Positions 52,846 to 64,000 are shown, numbered from the stretch's first letter. The stretch is 64,000 bases of DNA from Festucalex cinctus (GCF_051991245.1 NW_027520279.1:248001-312000); one strand, 5' to 3'. Notes: generated by a model from the letters alone, not told the origin. Numbers and translations are program-made.

Positions 52846-55800
52846 GATGCCAAAATAAACTAAATACAGCAAAAGATTTGAGTGCACAACGTTTGGTTTA
52901 GGTTTGACAGGCATAATCACCTTTTTATTGCTTTAAATGCGTTTTTAGCGCATGATTGTACATTTGAGCTGAATGTGTCAAAATCTTAAAAATTAACAGG
53001 TGCCCAAGCAATTTCATGCTAGAATCATCATCCGGATGCCAAAATAAACTAAATACAGCAAAAGATTTGAGTGCACAACGTTTGGTTTAGATTTGACAGC
53101 CATAATCAGCAATTGTGTACATTTGAGCTGAATGTGTCAAAATCTTAAAAATTAACAGGTGCCCAAGCAATTTCATGCTAGAATCATCATCCGGATGCCA
53201 AAATAAACTAAATACAGCAAAAGATTTGAGTGCACAACGTTTGGTTTAGGTTTGACAGCCATAATCACCTTTTTATTGCTTTAAATGCGTTTTTAGCGCA
53301 TGATTGTACATTTGAGCTGAATGTGTCAAAATCTTAAAAATTAACAGGTGCCCAAGCAATTTCATGCTAGAATCATCATCCGGATGCCAAAATAAACTAA
53401 ATACAGCAAAAGATTTGAGTGCACAACGTTTGGTTTAGATTTGACAGCCATAATCAGCAATTGTGTACATTTGAGCTGAATGTGTCAAAATCTTAAAAAT
53501 TAACAGGTGCCCAAGCAATTTCATGCTAGAATCATCATCCGGATGCCAAAATAAACTAAATACAGCAAAAGATTTGAGTGCACAACGTTTGGTTTAGGTT
53601 TGACAGCCATAATCACCTTTTTATTACTTTAAATGCGTTTGTAGCGCATGATTGTACATTTGAGCTGAATGTGTCAAAATCTTAAAAATTAACAGGTGCC
53701 CAAGCAATTTCATGCTAGAATCATCATCCGGATGCCAAAATAAACTAAATACAGCAAAAGATTTGAGTGCACAACGTTTGGTTTAGATTTGACAGCCATA
53801 ATCAGCAATTGTGTACATTTGAGCTGAATGTGTCAAAATCTTAAAAATTAACAGGTGCCCAAGCAATTTCATGCTAGAATCATCATCCGGATGCCAAAAT
53901 AAACTAAATACAGCAAAAGATTTGAGTGCACGTTTGGTTTAGGTTTGACAGCCATAATCACCTTTTTATTGCTTTAAATGCGTTTTTAGCGCATGATTGT
54001 ACATTTGAGCTGAATGTGTCAAAATCTTAAAAATTAACAGGTGCCCAAGCAATTTCATGCTAGAATCATCATCCGGATGCCAAAATAAACTAAATACAGC
54101 AAAAGATTTGAGTGCACAACGTTTGGTTTAGATTTGACAGCCATAATCAGCAATTGTGTACATTTGAGCTGAATGTGTCAAAATCTTAAAAATTAACAGG
54201 TGCCCAAGCAATTTCATGCTAGAATCATCATCCGGATGCCAAAATAAACTAAATACAGCAAAAGATTTGAGTGCACAACGTTTGGTTTAGGTTTGACAGC
54301 CATAATCACCTTTTTATTGCTTTAAATGCGTTTTTAGCGCATGATTGTACATTTGAGCTGAATGTGTCAAAATCTTAAAAATTAACAGGTGCCCAAGCAA
54401 TTTCATGCTAGAATCATCATCCGGATGCCAAAATAAACTAAATACAGCAAAAGATTTGAGTGCACAACGTTTGGTTTAGATTTGACAGCCATAATCAGCA
54501 ATTGTGTACATTTGAGCTGAATGTGTCAAAATCTTAAAAATTAACAGGTGCCCAAGCAATTTCATGCTAGAATCATCATCCGGATGCCAAAATAAACTAA
54601 ATACAGCAAAAGATTTGAGTGCACAACGTTTGGTTTAGGTTTGACAGCCATAATCACCTTTTTATTGCTTTAAATGCGTTTGTAGCGCATGATTGTACAT
54701 TTGAGCTGAATGTGTCAAAATCTTAAAAATTAACAGGTGCCCAAGCAATTTCATGCTAGAATCATCATCCGGATGCCAAAATAAACTAAATACAGCAAAA
54801 GATTTGAGTGCACAACGTTTGGTTTAGATTTGACAGCCATAATCAGCAATTGTGTACATTTGAGCTGAATGTGTCAAAATCTTAAAAATTAACAGGTGCC
54901 CAAGCAATTTCATGCTAGAATCATCATCCGGATGCCAAAATAAACTAAATACAGCAAAAGATTTGAGTGCACAACGTTTGGTTTAGGTTTGACAGCCATA
55001 ATCACCTTTTTATTGCTTTAAATGCGTTTGTAGCGCATGATTGTACATTTGAGCTGAATGTGTCAAAATCTTAAAAATTAACAGGTGCCCAAGCAATTTC
55101 ATGCTAGAATCATCATCCGGATGCCAAAATAAACTAAATACAGCAAAAGATTTGAGTGCACAACGTTTGGTTTAGATTTGACAGCCATAATCAGCAATTG
55201 TGTACATTTGAGCTGAATGTGTCAAAATCTTAAAAATTAACAGGTGCCCAAGCAATTTCATGCTAGAATCATCATCCGGATGCCAAAATAAACTAAATAC
55301 AGCAAAAGATTTGAGTGCACAACGTTTGGTTTAGGTTTGACAGCCATAATCACCTTTTTATTGCTTTAAATGCGTTTGTAGCGCATGATTGTACATTTGA
55401 GCTGAATGTGTCAAAATCTTAAAAATTAACAGGTGCCCAAGCAATTTCATGCTAGAATCATCATCCGGATGCCAAAATAAACTAAATACAGCAAAAGATT
55501 TGAGTGCACAACGTTTGGTTTAGGTTTGACAGCCATAATCACCTTTTTATTGCTTTAAATGCGTTTTTAGCGCATGATTGTACATTTGAGCTGAATGTGT
55601 CAAAATCTTAAAAATTAACAGGTGCCCAAGCAATTTCATGCTAGAATCATCATCCGGATGCCAAAATAAACTAAATACAGCAAAAGATTTGAGTGCACAA
55701 CGTTTGGTTTAGGTTTGACAGCCATAATCACCTTTTTATTGCTTTAAATGCGTTTTTAGCGCATGATTGTACATTTGAGCTGAATGTGTCAAAATCTTAA

Positions 55801-56004
55801 AAATTAACAGGTGCCCAAGCAATTTCATGCTAGAATCATCATCCGGATGCCAAAATAAACTAAATACAGCAAAAGATTTGAGTGCACAACGTTTGGTTTA
55901 GATTTGACAGCCATAATCAGCAATTGTGTACATTTGAGCTGAATGTGTCAAAATCTTAAAAATTAACAGGTGCCCAAGCAATTTCATGCTAGAATCATCA
56001 TCCG

Positions 56005-56193
56005 GATGCCAAAATAAACTAAATATAGCAAAAGATTTGAGTGCACAACGTTTGGTTTAGGTTTGACAGCCATAATCACCTTTTTATTGCTTTAAATGCG
56101 TTTGTAGCGCATGATTGCACATTTGAGCTGAATGTGTCAAAATCTTAAAAATTAACAGGTGCCCAAGCAATTTCATGCTAGAATCATCATCCG
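56005..56193 (+). repeat. L' monomer before retroposon copy 5
   Basis: Carries TATAGC, GTTTGTAG and GATTGCACA, as before the other retroposon copies. Confidence 0.92.
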
Positions 56194-56304
56194 GATGCCA
56201 AAATAAACTAAATACAGCAAAAGATTTGAGTGCACAACGTTTGGTTTAGATTTGACAGCCATAATCAGCAATTGTGTACATTTGAGCTGAATGTGTCAAA
56301 ATCT

Positions 56305-56434
56305 CTGCGATTGGTTGGCAACCAGTCCAGGGTGTCCCCCGCCTACTGCCCAGAGCCAGCTGAGATAGGCGCCAGCACCCCCCGCGACCCTTGTGAGGAA
56401 TAAGCGGTCAAGAAAATGGATGGATGGATGGATG
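56305..56434 (+). mobile_element. Retroposon 3' end with GATG tail, copy 5
   Basis: Reads the same as the other copies, with target duplications at 56293-56304 and 56435-56446. It begins a 6595-bp unit that runs to copy 6. Confidence 0.88.
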
Positions 56435-56494
56435 GTGTCAAAATCTTAAAAATTAACAGGTGCCCAAGCAATTTCATGCTAGAATCATCATCCG

Positions 56495-56683
56495 GATGCC
56501 AAAATAAACTAAATACAGCAAAAGATTTGAGTGCACAGCGTTTGGTTTAGGTTTGACAGCCATAATCACCTTTTTATTGCTTTAAATGCGTTTTTAGCGC
56601 ATGATTGTACATTTGAGCTGAATGTGTCAAAATCTTAAAAATTAACAGGTGCCCAAGCAATTTCATGCTAGAATCATCATCCG
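56495..56683 (+). repeat. ACAGCG-type L monomer after retroposon copy 5
   Basis: A44G marker monomer, placed as after copies 2, 3, 4 and 6. Confidence 0.9.
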
Positions 56684-56842
56684 GATGCCAAAATAAACTA
56701 AATATAGCAAAAGATTTGAGTGCACAACGTTTGGTTTAGGTTTGACAGCCATAATCAGCGATTGTGTACATTTGAGCTGAATGTGTCAAAATCTTAAAAA
56801 TTAACAGGTGCCCAAGCAATTTCATGCTAGAATCATCATCCG
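56684..56842 (+). repeat. S' hybrid monomer 8
   Basis: TATAGC, G57 and CAGCGATTG in a 159-bp monomer. Here it is followed by S S L, not L L S as in the earlier copies. Confidence 0.88.
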
Positions 56843-57856
56843 GATGCCAAAATAAACTAAATACAGCAAAAGATTTGAGTGCACAACGTTTGGTTTAGAT
56901 TTGACAGCCATAATCAGCAATTGTGTACATTTGAGCTGAATGTGTCAAAATCTTAAAAATTAACAGGTGCCCAAGCAATTTCATGCTAGAATCATCATCC
57001 GGATGCCAAAATAAACTAAATACAGCAAAAGATTTGAGTGCACAACGTTTGGTTTAGATTTGACAGCCATAATCAGCAATTGTGTACATTTGAGCTGAAT
57101 GTGTCAAAATCTTAAAAATTAACAGGTGCCCAAGCAATTTCATGCTAGAATCATCATCCGGATGCCAAAATAAACTAAATACAGCAAAAGATTTGAGTGC
57201 ACAACGTTTGGTTTAGGTTTGACAGCCATAATCACCTTTTTATTGCTTTAAATGCGTTTTTAGCGCATGATTGTACATTTGAGCTGAATGTGTCAAAATC
57301 TTAAAAATTAACAGGTGCCCAAGCAATTTCATGCTATAATCATCATCCGGATGCCAAAATAAACTAAATACAGCAAAAGATTTGAGTGCACAACGTTTGG
57401 TTTAGATTTGACAGCCATAATCAGCAATTGTGTACATTTGAGCTGAATGTGTCAAAATCTTAAAAATTAACAGGTGCCCAAGCAATTTCATGCTAGAATC
57501 ATCATCCGGATGCCAAAATAAACTAAATACAGCAAAAGATTTGAGTGCACAACGTTTGGTTTAGGTTTGACAGCCATAATCACCTTTTTATTGCTTTAAA
57601 TGCGTTTTTAGCGCATGATTGTACATTTGAGCTGAATGTGTCAAAATCTTAAAAATTAACAGGTGCCCAAGCAATTTCATGCTAGAATCATCATCCGGAT
57701 GCCAAAATAAACTAAATACAGCAAAAGATTTGAGTGCACAACGTTTGGTTTAGATTTGACAGCCATAATCAGCAATTGTGTACATTTGAGCTGAATGTGT
57801 CAAAATCTTAAAAATTAACAGGTGCCCAAGCAATTTCATGCTAGAATCATCATCCG

Positions 57857-58015
57857 GATGCCAAAATAAACTAAATACAGCAAAAGATTTGAGTGCACAA
57901 CATTTGGTTTAGATTTGACAGCCATAATCAGCAATTGTGTACATTTGAGCTGAATGTGTCAAAATCTTAAAAATTAACCGGTGCCCAAGCAATTTCATGC
58001 TAGAATCATCATCCG
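57857..58015 (+). repeat. S monomer with ACATTT and AACCGG changes, copy 3
   Basis: Same linked pair of changes as at 32223 and 36687, and followed, as at 32223, by four S and L S Lg S Lg S Lg L L. This long shared order ties the 57-60 kb stretch to the 32-34 kb stretch. Confidence 0.9.
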
Positions 58016-61000
58016 GATGCCAAAATAAACTAAATACAGCAAAAGATTTGAGTGCACAACGTTTGGTTTAGATTTGACAGCCATAATCAGCAATTGTGTA
58101 CATTTGAGCTGAATGTGTCAAAATCTTAAAAATTAACAGGTGCCCAAGCAATTTCATGCTAGAATCATCATCCGGATGCCAAAATAAACTAAATACAGCA
58201 AAAGATTTGAGTGCACAACGTTTGGTTTAGATTTGACAGCCATAATCAGCAATTGTGTACATTTGAGCTGAATGTGTCAAAATCTTAAAAATTAACAGGT
58301 GCCCAAGCAATTTCATGCTAGAATCATCATCCGGATGCCAAAATAAACTAAATACAGCAAAAGATTTGAGTGCACAACGTTTGGTTTAGATTTGACAGCC
58401 ATAATCAGCAATTGTGTACATTTGAGCTGAATGTGTCAAAATCTTAAAAATTAACAGGTGCCCAAGCAATTTCATGCTAGAATCATCATCCGGATGCCAA
58501 AATAAACTAAATACAGCAAAAGATTTGAGTGCACAACGTTTGGTTTAGATTTGACAGCCATAATCAGCAATTGTGTACATTTGAGCTGAATGTGTCAAAA
58601 TCTTAAAAATTAACAGGTGCCCAAGCAATTTCATGCTAGAATCATCATCCGGATGCCAAAATAAACTAAATACAGCAAAAGATTTGAGTGCACAACGTTT
58701 GGTTTAGGTTTGACAGCCATAATCACCTTTTTATTGCTTTAAATGCGTTTTTAGCGCATGATTGTACATTTGAGCTGAATGTGTCAAAATCTTAAAAATT
58801 AACAGGTGCCCAAGCAATTTCATGCTAGAATCATCATCCGGATGCCAAAATAAACTAAATACAGCAAAAGATTTGAGTGCACAACGTTTGGTTTAGATTT
58901 GACAGCCATAATCAGCAATTGTGTACATTTGAGCTGAATGTGTCAAAATCTTAAAAATTAACAGGTGCCCAAGCAATTTCATGCTAGAATCATCATCCGG
59001 ATGCCAAAATAAACTAAATACAGCAAAAGATTTGAGTGCACAACGTTTGGTTTAGGTTTGACAGCCATAATCACCTTTTTATTGCTTTAAATGCGTTTGT
59101 AGCGCATGATTGTACATTTGAGCTGAATGTGTCAAAATCTTAAAAATTAACAGGTGCCCAAGCAATTTCATGCTAGAATCATCATCCGGATGCCAAAATA
59201 AACTAAATACAGCAAAAGATTTGAGTGCACAACGTTTGGTTTAGATTTGACAGCCATAATCAGCAATTGTGTACATTTGAGCTGAATGTGTCAAAATCTT
59301 AAAAATTAACAGGTGCCCAAGCAATTTCATGCTAGAATCATCATCCGGATGCCAAAATAAACTAAATACAGCAAAAGATTTGAGTGCACAACGTTTGGTT
59401 TAGGTTTGACAGCCATAATCACCTTTTTATTGCTTTAAATGCGTTTGTAGCGCATGATTGTACATTTGAGCTGAATGTGTCAAAATCTTAAAAATTAACA
59501 GGTGCCCAAGCAATTTCATGCTAGAATCATCATCCGGATGCCAAAATAAACTAAATACAGCAAAAGATTTGAGTGCACAACGTTTGGTTTAGATTTGACA
59601 GCCATAATCAGCAATTGTGTACATTTGAGCTGAATGTGTCAAAATCTTAAAAATTAACAGGTGCCCAAGCAATTTCATGCTAGAATCATCATCCGGATGC
59701 CAAAATAAACTAAATACAGCAAAAGATTTGAGTGCACAACGTTTGGTTTAGGTTTGACAGCCATAATCACCTTTTTATTGCTTTAAATGCGTTTGTAGCG
59801 CATGATTGTACATTTGAGCTGAATGTGTCAAAATCTTAAAAATTAACAGGTGCCCAAGCAATTTCATGCTAGAATCATCATCCGGATGCCAAAATAAACT
59901 AAATACAGCAAAAGATTTGAGTGCACAACGTTTGGTTTAGGTTTGACAGCCATAATCACCTTTTTATTGCTTTAAATGCGTTTTTAGCGCATGATTGTAC
60001 ATTTGAGCTGAATGTGTCAAAATCTTAAAAATTAACAGGTGCCCAAGCAATTTCATGCTAGAATCATCATCCGGATGCCAAAATAAACTAAATACAGCAA
60101 AAGATTTGAGTGCACAACGTTTGGTTTAGGTTTGACAGCCATAATCACCTTTTTATTGCTTTAAATGCGTTTTTAGCGCATGATTGTACATTTGAGCTGA
60201 ATGTGTCAAAATCTTAAAAATTAACAGGTGCCCAAGCAATTTCATGCTAGAATCATCATCCGGATGCCAAAATAAACTAAATACAGCAAAAGATTTGAGT
60301 GCACAACGTTTGGTTTAGATTTGACAGCCATAATCAGCAATTGTGTACATTTGAGCTGAATGTGTCAAAATCTTAAAAATTAACAGGTGCCCAAGCAATT
60401 TCATGCTAGAATCATCATCCGGATGCCAAAATAAACTAAATACAGCAAAAGATTTGAGTGCACAACGTTTGGTTTAGGTTTGACAGCCATAATCACCTTT
60501 TTATTGCTTTAAATGCGTTTGTAGCGCATGATTGTACATTTGAGCTGAATGTGTCAAAATCTTAAAAATTAACAGGTGCCCAAGCAATTTCATGCTAGAA
60601 TCATCATCCGGATGCCAAAATAAACTAAATACAGCAAAAGATTTGAGTGCACAACGTTTGGTTTAGGTTTGACAGCCATAATCACCTTTTTATTGCTTTA
60701 AATGCGTTTTTAGCGCATGATTGTACATTTGAGCTGAATGTGTCAAAATCTTAAAAATTAACAGGTGCCCAAGCAATTTCATGCTAGAATCATCATCCGG
60801 ATGCCAAAATAAACTAAATACAGCAAAAGATTTGAGTGCACAACGTTTGGTTTAGGTTTGACAGCCATAATCACCTTTTTATTGCTTTAAATGCGTTTTT
60901 AGCGCATGATTGTACATTTGAGCTGAATGTGTCAAAATCTTAAAAATTAACAGGTGCCCAAGCAATTTCATGCTAGAATCATCATCCGGATGCCAAAATA

Positions 61001-62599
61001 AACTAAATACAGCAAAAGATTTGAGTGCACAACGTTTGGTTTAGATTTGACAGCCATAATCAGCAATTGTGTACATTTGAGCTGAATGTGTCAAAATCTT
61101 AAAAATTAACAGGTGCCCAAGCAATTTCATGCTAGAATCATCATCCGGATGCCAAAATAAACTAAATACAGCAAAAGATTTGAGTGCACAACGTTTGGTT
61201 TAGGTTTGACAGCCATAATCACCTTTTTATTGCTTTAAATGCGTTTGTAGCGCATGATTGTACATTTGAGCTGAATGTGTCAAAATCTTAAAAATTAACA
61301 GGTGCCCAAGCAATTTCATGCTAGAATCATCATCCGGATGCCAAAATAAACTAAATACAGCAAAAGATTTGAGTGCACAACGTTTGGTTTAGGTTTGACA
61401 GCCATAATCACCTTTTTATTGCTTTAAATGCGTTTTTAGCGCATGATTGTACATTTGAGCTGAATGTGTCAAAATCTTAAAAATTAACAGGTGCCCAAGC
61501 AATTTCATGCTAGAATCATCATCCGGATGCCAAAATAAACTAAATACAGCAAAAGATTTGAGTGCACAACGTTTGGTTTAGGTTTGACAGCCATAATCAC
61601 CTTTTTATTGCTTTAAATGCGTTTTTAGCGCATGATTGTACATTTGAGCTGAATGTGTCAAAATCTTAAAAATTAACAGGTGCCCAAGCAATTTCATGCT
61701 AGAATCATCATCCGGATGCCAAAATAAACTAAATACAGCAAAAGATTTGAGTGCACAACGTTTGGTTTAGATTTGACAGCCATAATCAGCAATTGTGTAC
61801 ATTTGAGCTGAATGTGTCAAAATCTTAAAAATTAACAGGTGCCCAAGCAATTTCATGCTAGAATCATCATCCGGATGCCAAAATAAACTAAATACAGCAA
61901 AAGATTTGAGTGCACAACGTTTGGTTTAGGTTTGACAGCCATAATCACCTTTTTATTGCTTTAAATGCGTTTGTAGCGCATGATTGTACATTTGAGCTGA
62001 ATGTGTCAAAATCTTAAAAATTAACAGGTGCCCAAGCAATTTCATGCTAGAATCATCATCCGGATGCCAAAATAAACTAAATACAGCAAAAGATTTGAGT
62101 GCACAACGTTTGGTTTAGGTTTGACAGCCATAATCACCTTTTTATTGCTTTAAATGCGTTTTTAGCGCATGATTGTACATTTGAGCTGAATGTGTCAAAA
62201 TCTTAAAAATTAACAGGTGCCCAAGCAATTTCATGCTAGAATCATCATCCGGATGCCAAAATAAACTAAATACAGCAAAAGATTTGAGTGCACAACGTTT
62301 GGTTTAGGTTTGACAGCCATAATCACCTTTTTATTGCTTTAAATGCGTTTTTAGCGCATGATTGTACATTTGAGCTGAATGTGTCAAAATCTTAAAAATT
62401 AACAGGTGCCCAAGCAATTTCATGCTAGAATCATCATCCGGATGCCAAAATAAACTAAATACAGCAAAAGATTTGAGTGCACAACGTTTGGTTTAGATTT
62501 GACAGCCATAATCAGCAATTGTGTACATTTGAGCTGAATGTGTCAAAATCTTAAAAATTAACAGGTGCCCAAGCAATTTCATGCTAGAATCATCATCCG

Positions 62600-62788
62600 G
62601 ATGCCAAAATAAACTAAATATAGCAAAAGATTTGAGTGCACAACGTTTGGTTTAGGTTTGACAGCCATAATCACCTTTTTATTGCTTTAAATGCGTTTGT
62701 AGCGCATGATTGCACATTTGAGCTGAATGTGTCAAAATCTTAAAAATTAACAGGTGCCCAAGCAATTTCATGCTAGAATCATCATCCG
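62600..62788 (+). repeat. L' monomer before retroposon copy 6
   Basis: Carries TATAGC, GTTTGTAG and GATTGCACA, as before the other retroposon copies. Confidence 0.92.
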
Positions 62789-62899
62789 GATGCCAAAATA
62801 AACTAAATACAGCAAAAGATTTGAGTGCACAACGTTTGGTTTAGATTTGACAGCCATAATCAGCAATTGTGTACATTTGAGCTGAATGTGTCAAAATCT

Positions 62900-63029
62900 C
62901 TGCGATTGGTTGGCAACCAGTCCAGGGTGTCCCCCGCCTACTGCCCAGAGCCAGCTGAGATAGGCGCCAGCACCCCCCGCGACCCTTGTGAGGAATAAGC
63001 GGTCAAGAAAATGGATGGATGGATGGATG
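62900..63029 (+). mobile_element. Retroposon 3' end with GATG tail, copy 6
   Basis: Reads the same as the other copies, with target duplications at 62888-62899 and 63030-63041. The last copy in the window, it opens a second 6595-bp unit that is cut off by the window edge. Confidence 0.88.
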
Positions 63030-63089
63030 GTGTCAAAATCTTAAAAATTAACAGGTGCCCAAGCAATTTCATGCTAGAATCATCATCCG

Positions 63090-63278
63090 GATGCCAAAAT
63101 AAACTAAATACAGCAAAAGATTTGAGTGCACAGCGTTTGGTTTAGGTTTGACAGCCATAATCACCTTTTTATTGCTTTAAATGCGTTTTTAGCGCATGAT
63201 TGTACATTTGAGCTGAATGTGTCAAAATCTTAAAAATTAACAGGTGCCCAAGCAATTTCATGCTAGAATCATCATCCG
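63090..63278 (+). repeat. ACAGCG-type L monomer after retroposon copy 6
   Basis: A44G marker monomer, placed as after copies 2-5. Confidence 0.9.
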
Positions 63279-63437
63279 GATGCCAAAATAAACTAAATAT
63301 AGCAAAAGATTTGAGTGCACAACGTTTGGTTTAGGTTTGACAGCCATAATCAGCGATTGTGTACATTTGAGCTGAATGTGTCAAAATCTTAAAAATTAAC
63401 AGGTGCCCAAGCAATTTCATGCTAGAATCATCATCCG
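63279..63437 (+). repeat. S' hybrid monomer 9
   Basis: TATAGC, G57 and CAGCGATTG. Followed by S S L(CTATAATC), the same order as after copy 5. Confidence 0.88.
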
Positions 63438-63944
63438 GATGCCAAAATAAACTAAATACAGCAAAAGATTTGAGTGCACAACGTTTGGTTTAGATTTGAC
63501 AGCCATAATCAGCAATTGTGTACATTTGAGCTGAATGTGTCAAAATCTTAAAAATTAACAGGTGCCCAAGCAATTTCATGCTAGAATCATCATCCGGATG
63601 CCAAAATAAACTAAATACAGCAAAAGATTTGAGTGCACAACGTTTGGTTTAGATTTGACAGCCATAATCAGCAATTGTGTACATTTGAGCTGAATGTGTC
63701 AAAATCTTAAAAATTAACAGGTGCCCAAGCAATTTCATGCTAGAATCATCATCCGGATGCCAAAATAAACTAAATACAGCAAAAGATTTGAGTGCACAAC
63801 GTTTGGTTTAGGTTTGACAGCCATAATCACCTTTTTATTGCTTTAAATGCGTTTTTAGCGCATGATTGTACATTTGAGCTGAATGTGTCAAAATCTTAAA
63901 AATTAACAGGTGCCCAAGCAATTTCATGCTATAATCATCATCCG

Positions 63945-64000
63945 GATGCCAAAATAAACTAAATACAGCAAAAGATTTGAGTGCACAACGTTTGGTTTAG
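63945..64000 (+). repeat. Partial monomer at the right window edge
   Basis: First 56 bases of a monomer, ending GGTTTAG. The edge falls one base before position 57, which distinguishes L from S, so its type cannot be told. The array clearly continues beyond the window. Confidence 0.95.

Larger units (their letters stand above)
52846..56494 (+). repeat. Segmental block B3 carrying retroposon copy 5
   Basis: Third copy of the block at 9994-13645. GACAGGC (52911) to ATTACTTT (53626) is 715 bp, as in B1. ATTACTTT to insertion is 2679 bp, which is B1's 2682 bp minus a 3-bp deletion at about 53930 (GTGCACGTTT for GTGCACAACGTTT). B3 thus has the monomer count of B1, not B2, yet its right flank is of the copy 2-6 type. 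Confidence 0.9.
56305..62899 (+). repeat. 6595-bp higher-order unit bounded by retroposon copies
   Basis: From the start of copy 5 to the start of copy 6. Length arithmetic gives 19 L and 18 S. The order after the insertion is ACAGCG-L, S', S, S, L with CTATAATC (57337), S, L, then a run of six S (57698-58651) including the ACATTT/ACCGG monomer. It then passes through L S Lg S Lg S Lg L L to repeated S-Lg-L-L groups and L' S(insert). The same right flank restarts after copy 6, and CTATAATC recurs exactly 6595 bp later at 63932. Confidence 0.89.
1..64000 (+). repeat. Dimeric L/S satellite DNA array filling the window
   Basis: Head-to-tail tandem array of two related monomers, L (189 bp) and S (159 bp), all in one orientation; I saw no inverted monomer. 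GC content is about 35% in both. Length accounting gives 360 complete monomers (195 L, 165 S) plus a 56-bp partial one. Different copies typically differ by zero to a few bases, so the array is highly homogenised. Nearly every monomer has one CCGG and one GTGCAC site. All six reading frames are closed: each monomer carries stops in all three plus-strand frames, and the most open minus-strand frame still stops about every 53 codons. There is therefore no coding sequence in the window. Monomer length near nucleosome spacing and the higher-order structure suggest centromeric or pericentromeric satellite, but that is inference. The family name is not known to me. Confidence 0.98.

Noticed and set aside
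1..64000. CRISPR-like regular direct repeats
   Set aside because: The repeating unit is 159-189 bp with no unique spacers; adjacent units are identical along their full length. This is a satellite.
1..64000. A long repetitive protein gene, because 189, 159 and 348 are all multiples of three
   Set aside because: Frame is kept from monomer to monomer, but all three plus-strand frames have stops in each monomer. The best minus-strand frame stops at the reverse complement of GGTTTAG in each unit. The few monomers that lose that stop (41106, 42657, 52522) are L types with a second stop.
1..64000. CENP-B box
   Set aside because: I looked for the TTCG...A..CGGG core on both strands of the L and S monomers and did not find it, so I make no CENP-B claim.

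Overview
The whole 64 kb window is one head-to-tail, AT-rich satellite DNA array. I see no protein-coding gene, tRNA, rRNA or CRISPR array, and no unique sequence anywhere in it. It is eukaryotic nuclear DNA. The only non-satellite sequence is a 130-bp GC-rich retroposon end carrying a GATG tail. That tail type is familiar from RTE/Rex3-type non-LTR elements of teleost fish, so a ray-finned fish, probably a percomorph, is the best guess. The array could be centromeric or pericentromeric, but nothing in the sequence proves this.

Two monomer types make up the array: a long one (L, 189 bp) and a short one (S, 159 bp). They are nearly identical except for a 30-bp indel centred on a small hairpin, and a G/A difference at monomer position 57. 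The basic pair L+S is a 348-bp dimer. I fix monomer position 1 at the G of GATGCC, an arbitrary phase. Length arithmetic then accounts for every base: 195 L and 165 S monomers, six 130-bp insertions each with a 12-bp duplicated target, three small indels (+4, +1, -3), and a 56-bp partial monomer at the right edge. The L/S split follows from solving block lengths and was spot-checked by reading, not counted by machine. Two derived classes recur: nine S-length monomers with an L-type base at position 57 (S'), and an L variant (L') immediately before every retroposon insertion.

Layout. 1-13344: 76 monomers, mostly alternating L-S, with an internal duplication at about 4.0-7.5 kb. 9994-13645 and 15605-19071: two copies of a ~3.5 kb block carrying retroposon copies 1 and 2. 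19072-30164: nested higher-order repeats of 1422 and 1770 bp (3192 bp together) with copies 3 and 4. 30165-40385: three blocks headed by S' (4464, 3510, 2247 bp), with runs of S. 40386-43487: two tandem 1551-bp units. 43488 to about 52.8 kb: a 2466-bp higher-order repeat in three full units (one 2655 bp) plus a shortened fourth. 52846-56494: a third copy of the 9994-13645 block, with retroposon copy 5. 56305-64000: a 6595-bp unit and the start of its second copy, with retroposon copy 6.

There is no gene system here. The main content is a record of satellite evolution: one retroposition event and a set of point variants act as tags that show unequal exchange or segmental amplification at several nested scales (348, 1422/1770, 1551, 2466, 3192, about 3.5 kb and 6595 bp). 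Because the array is near-identical throughout, copy numbers and block order depend on the assembly being correct.
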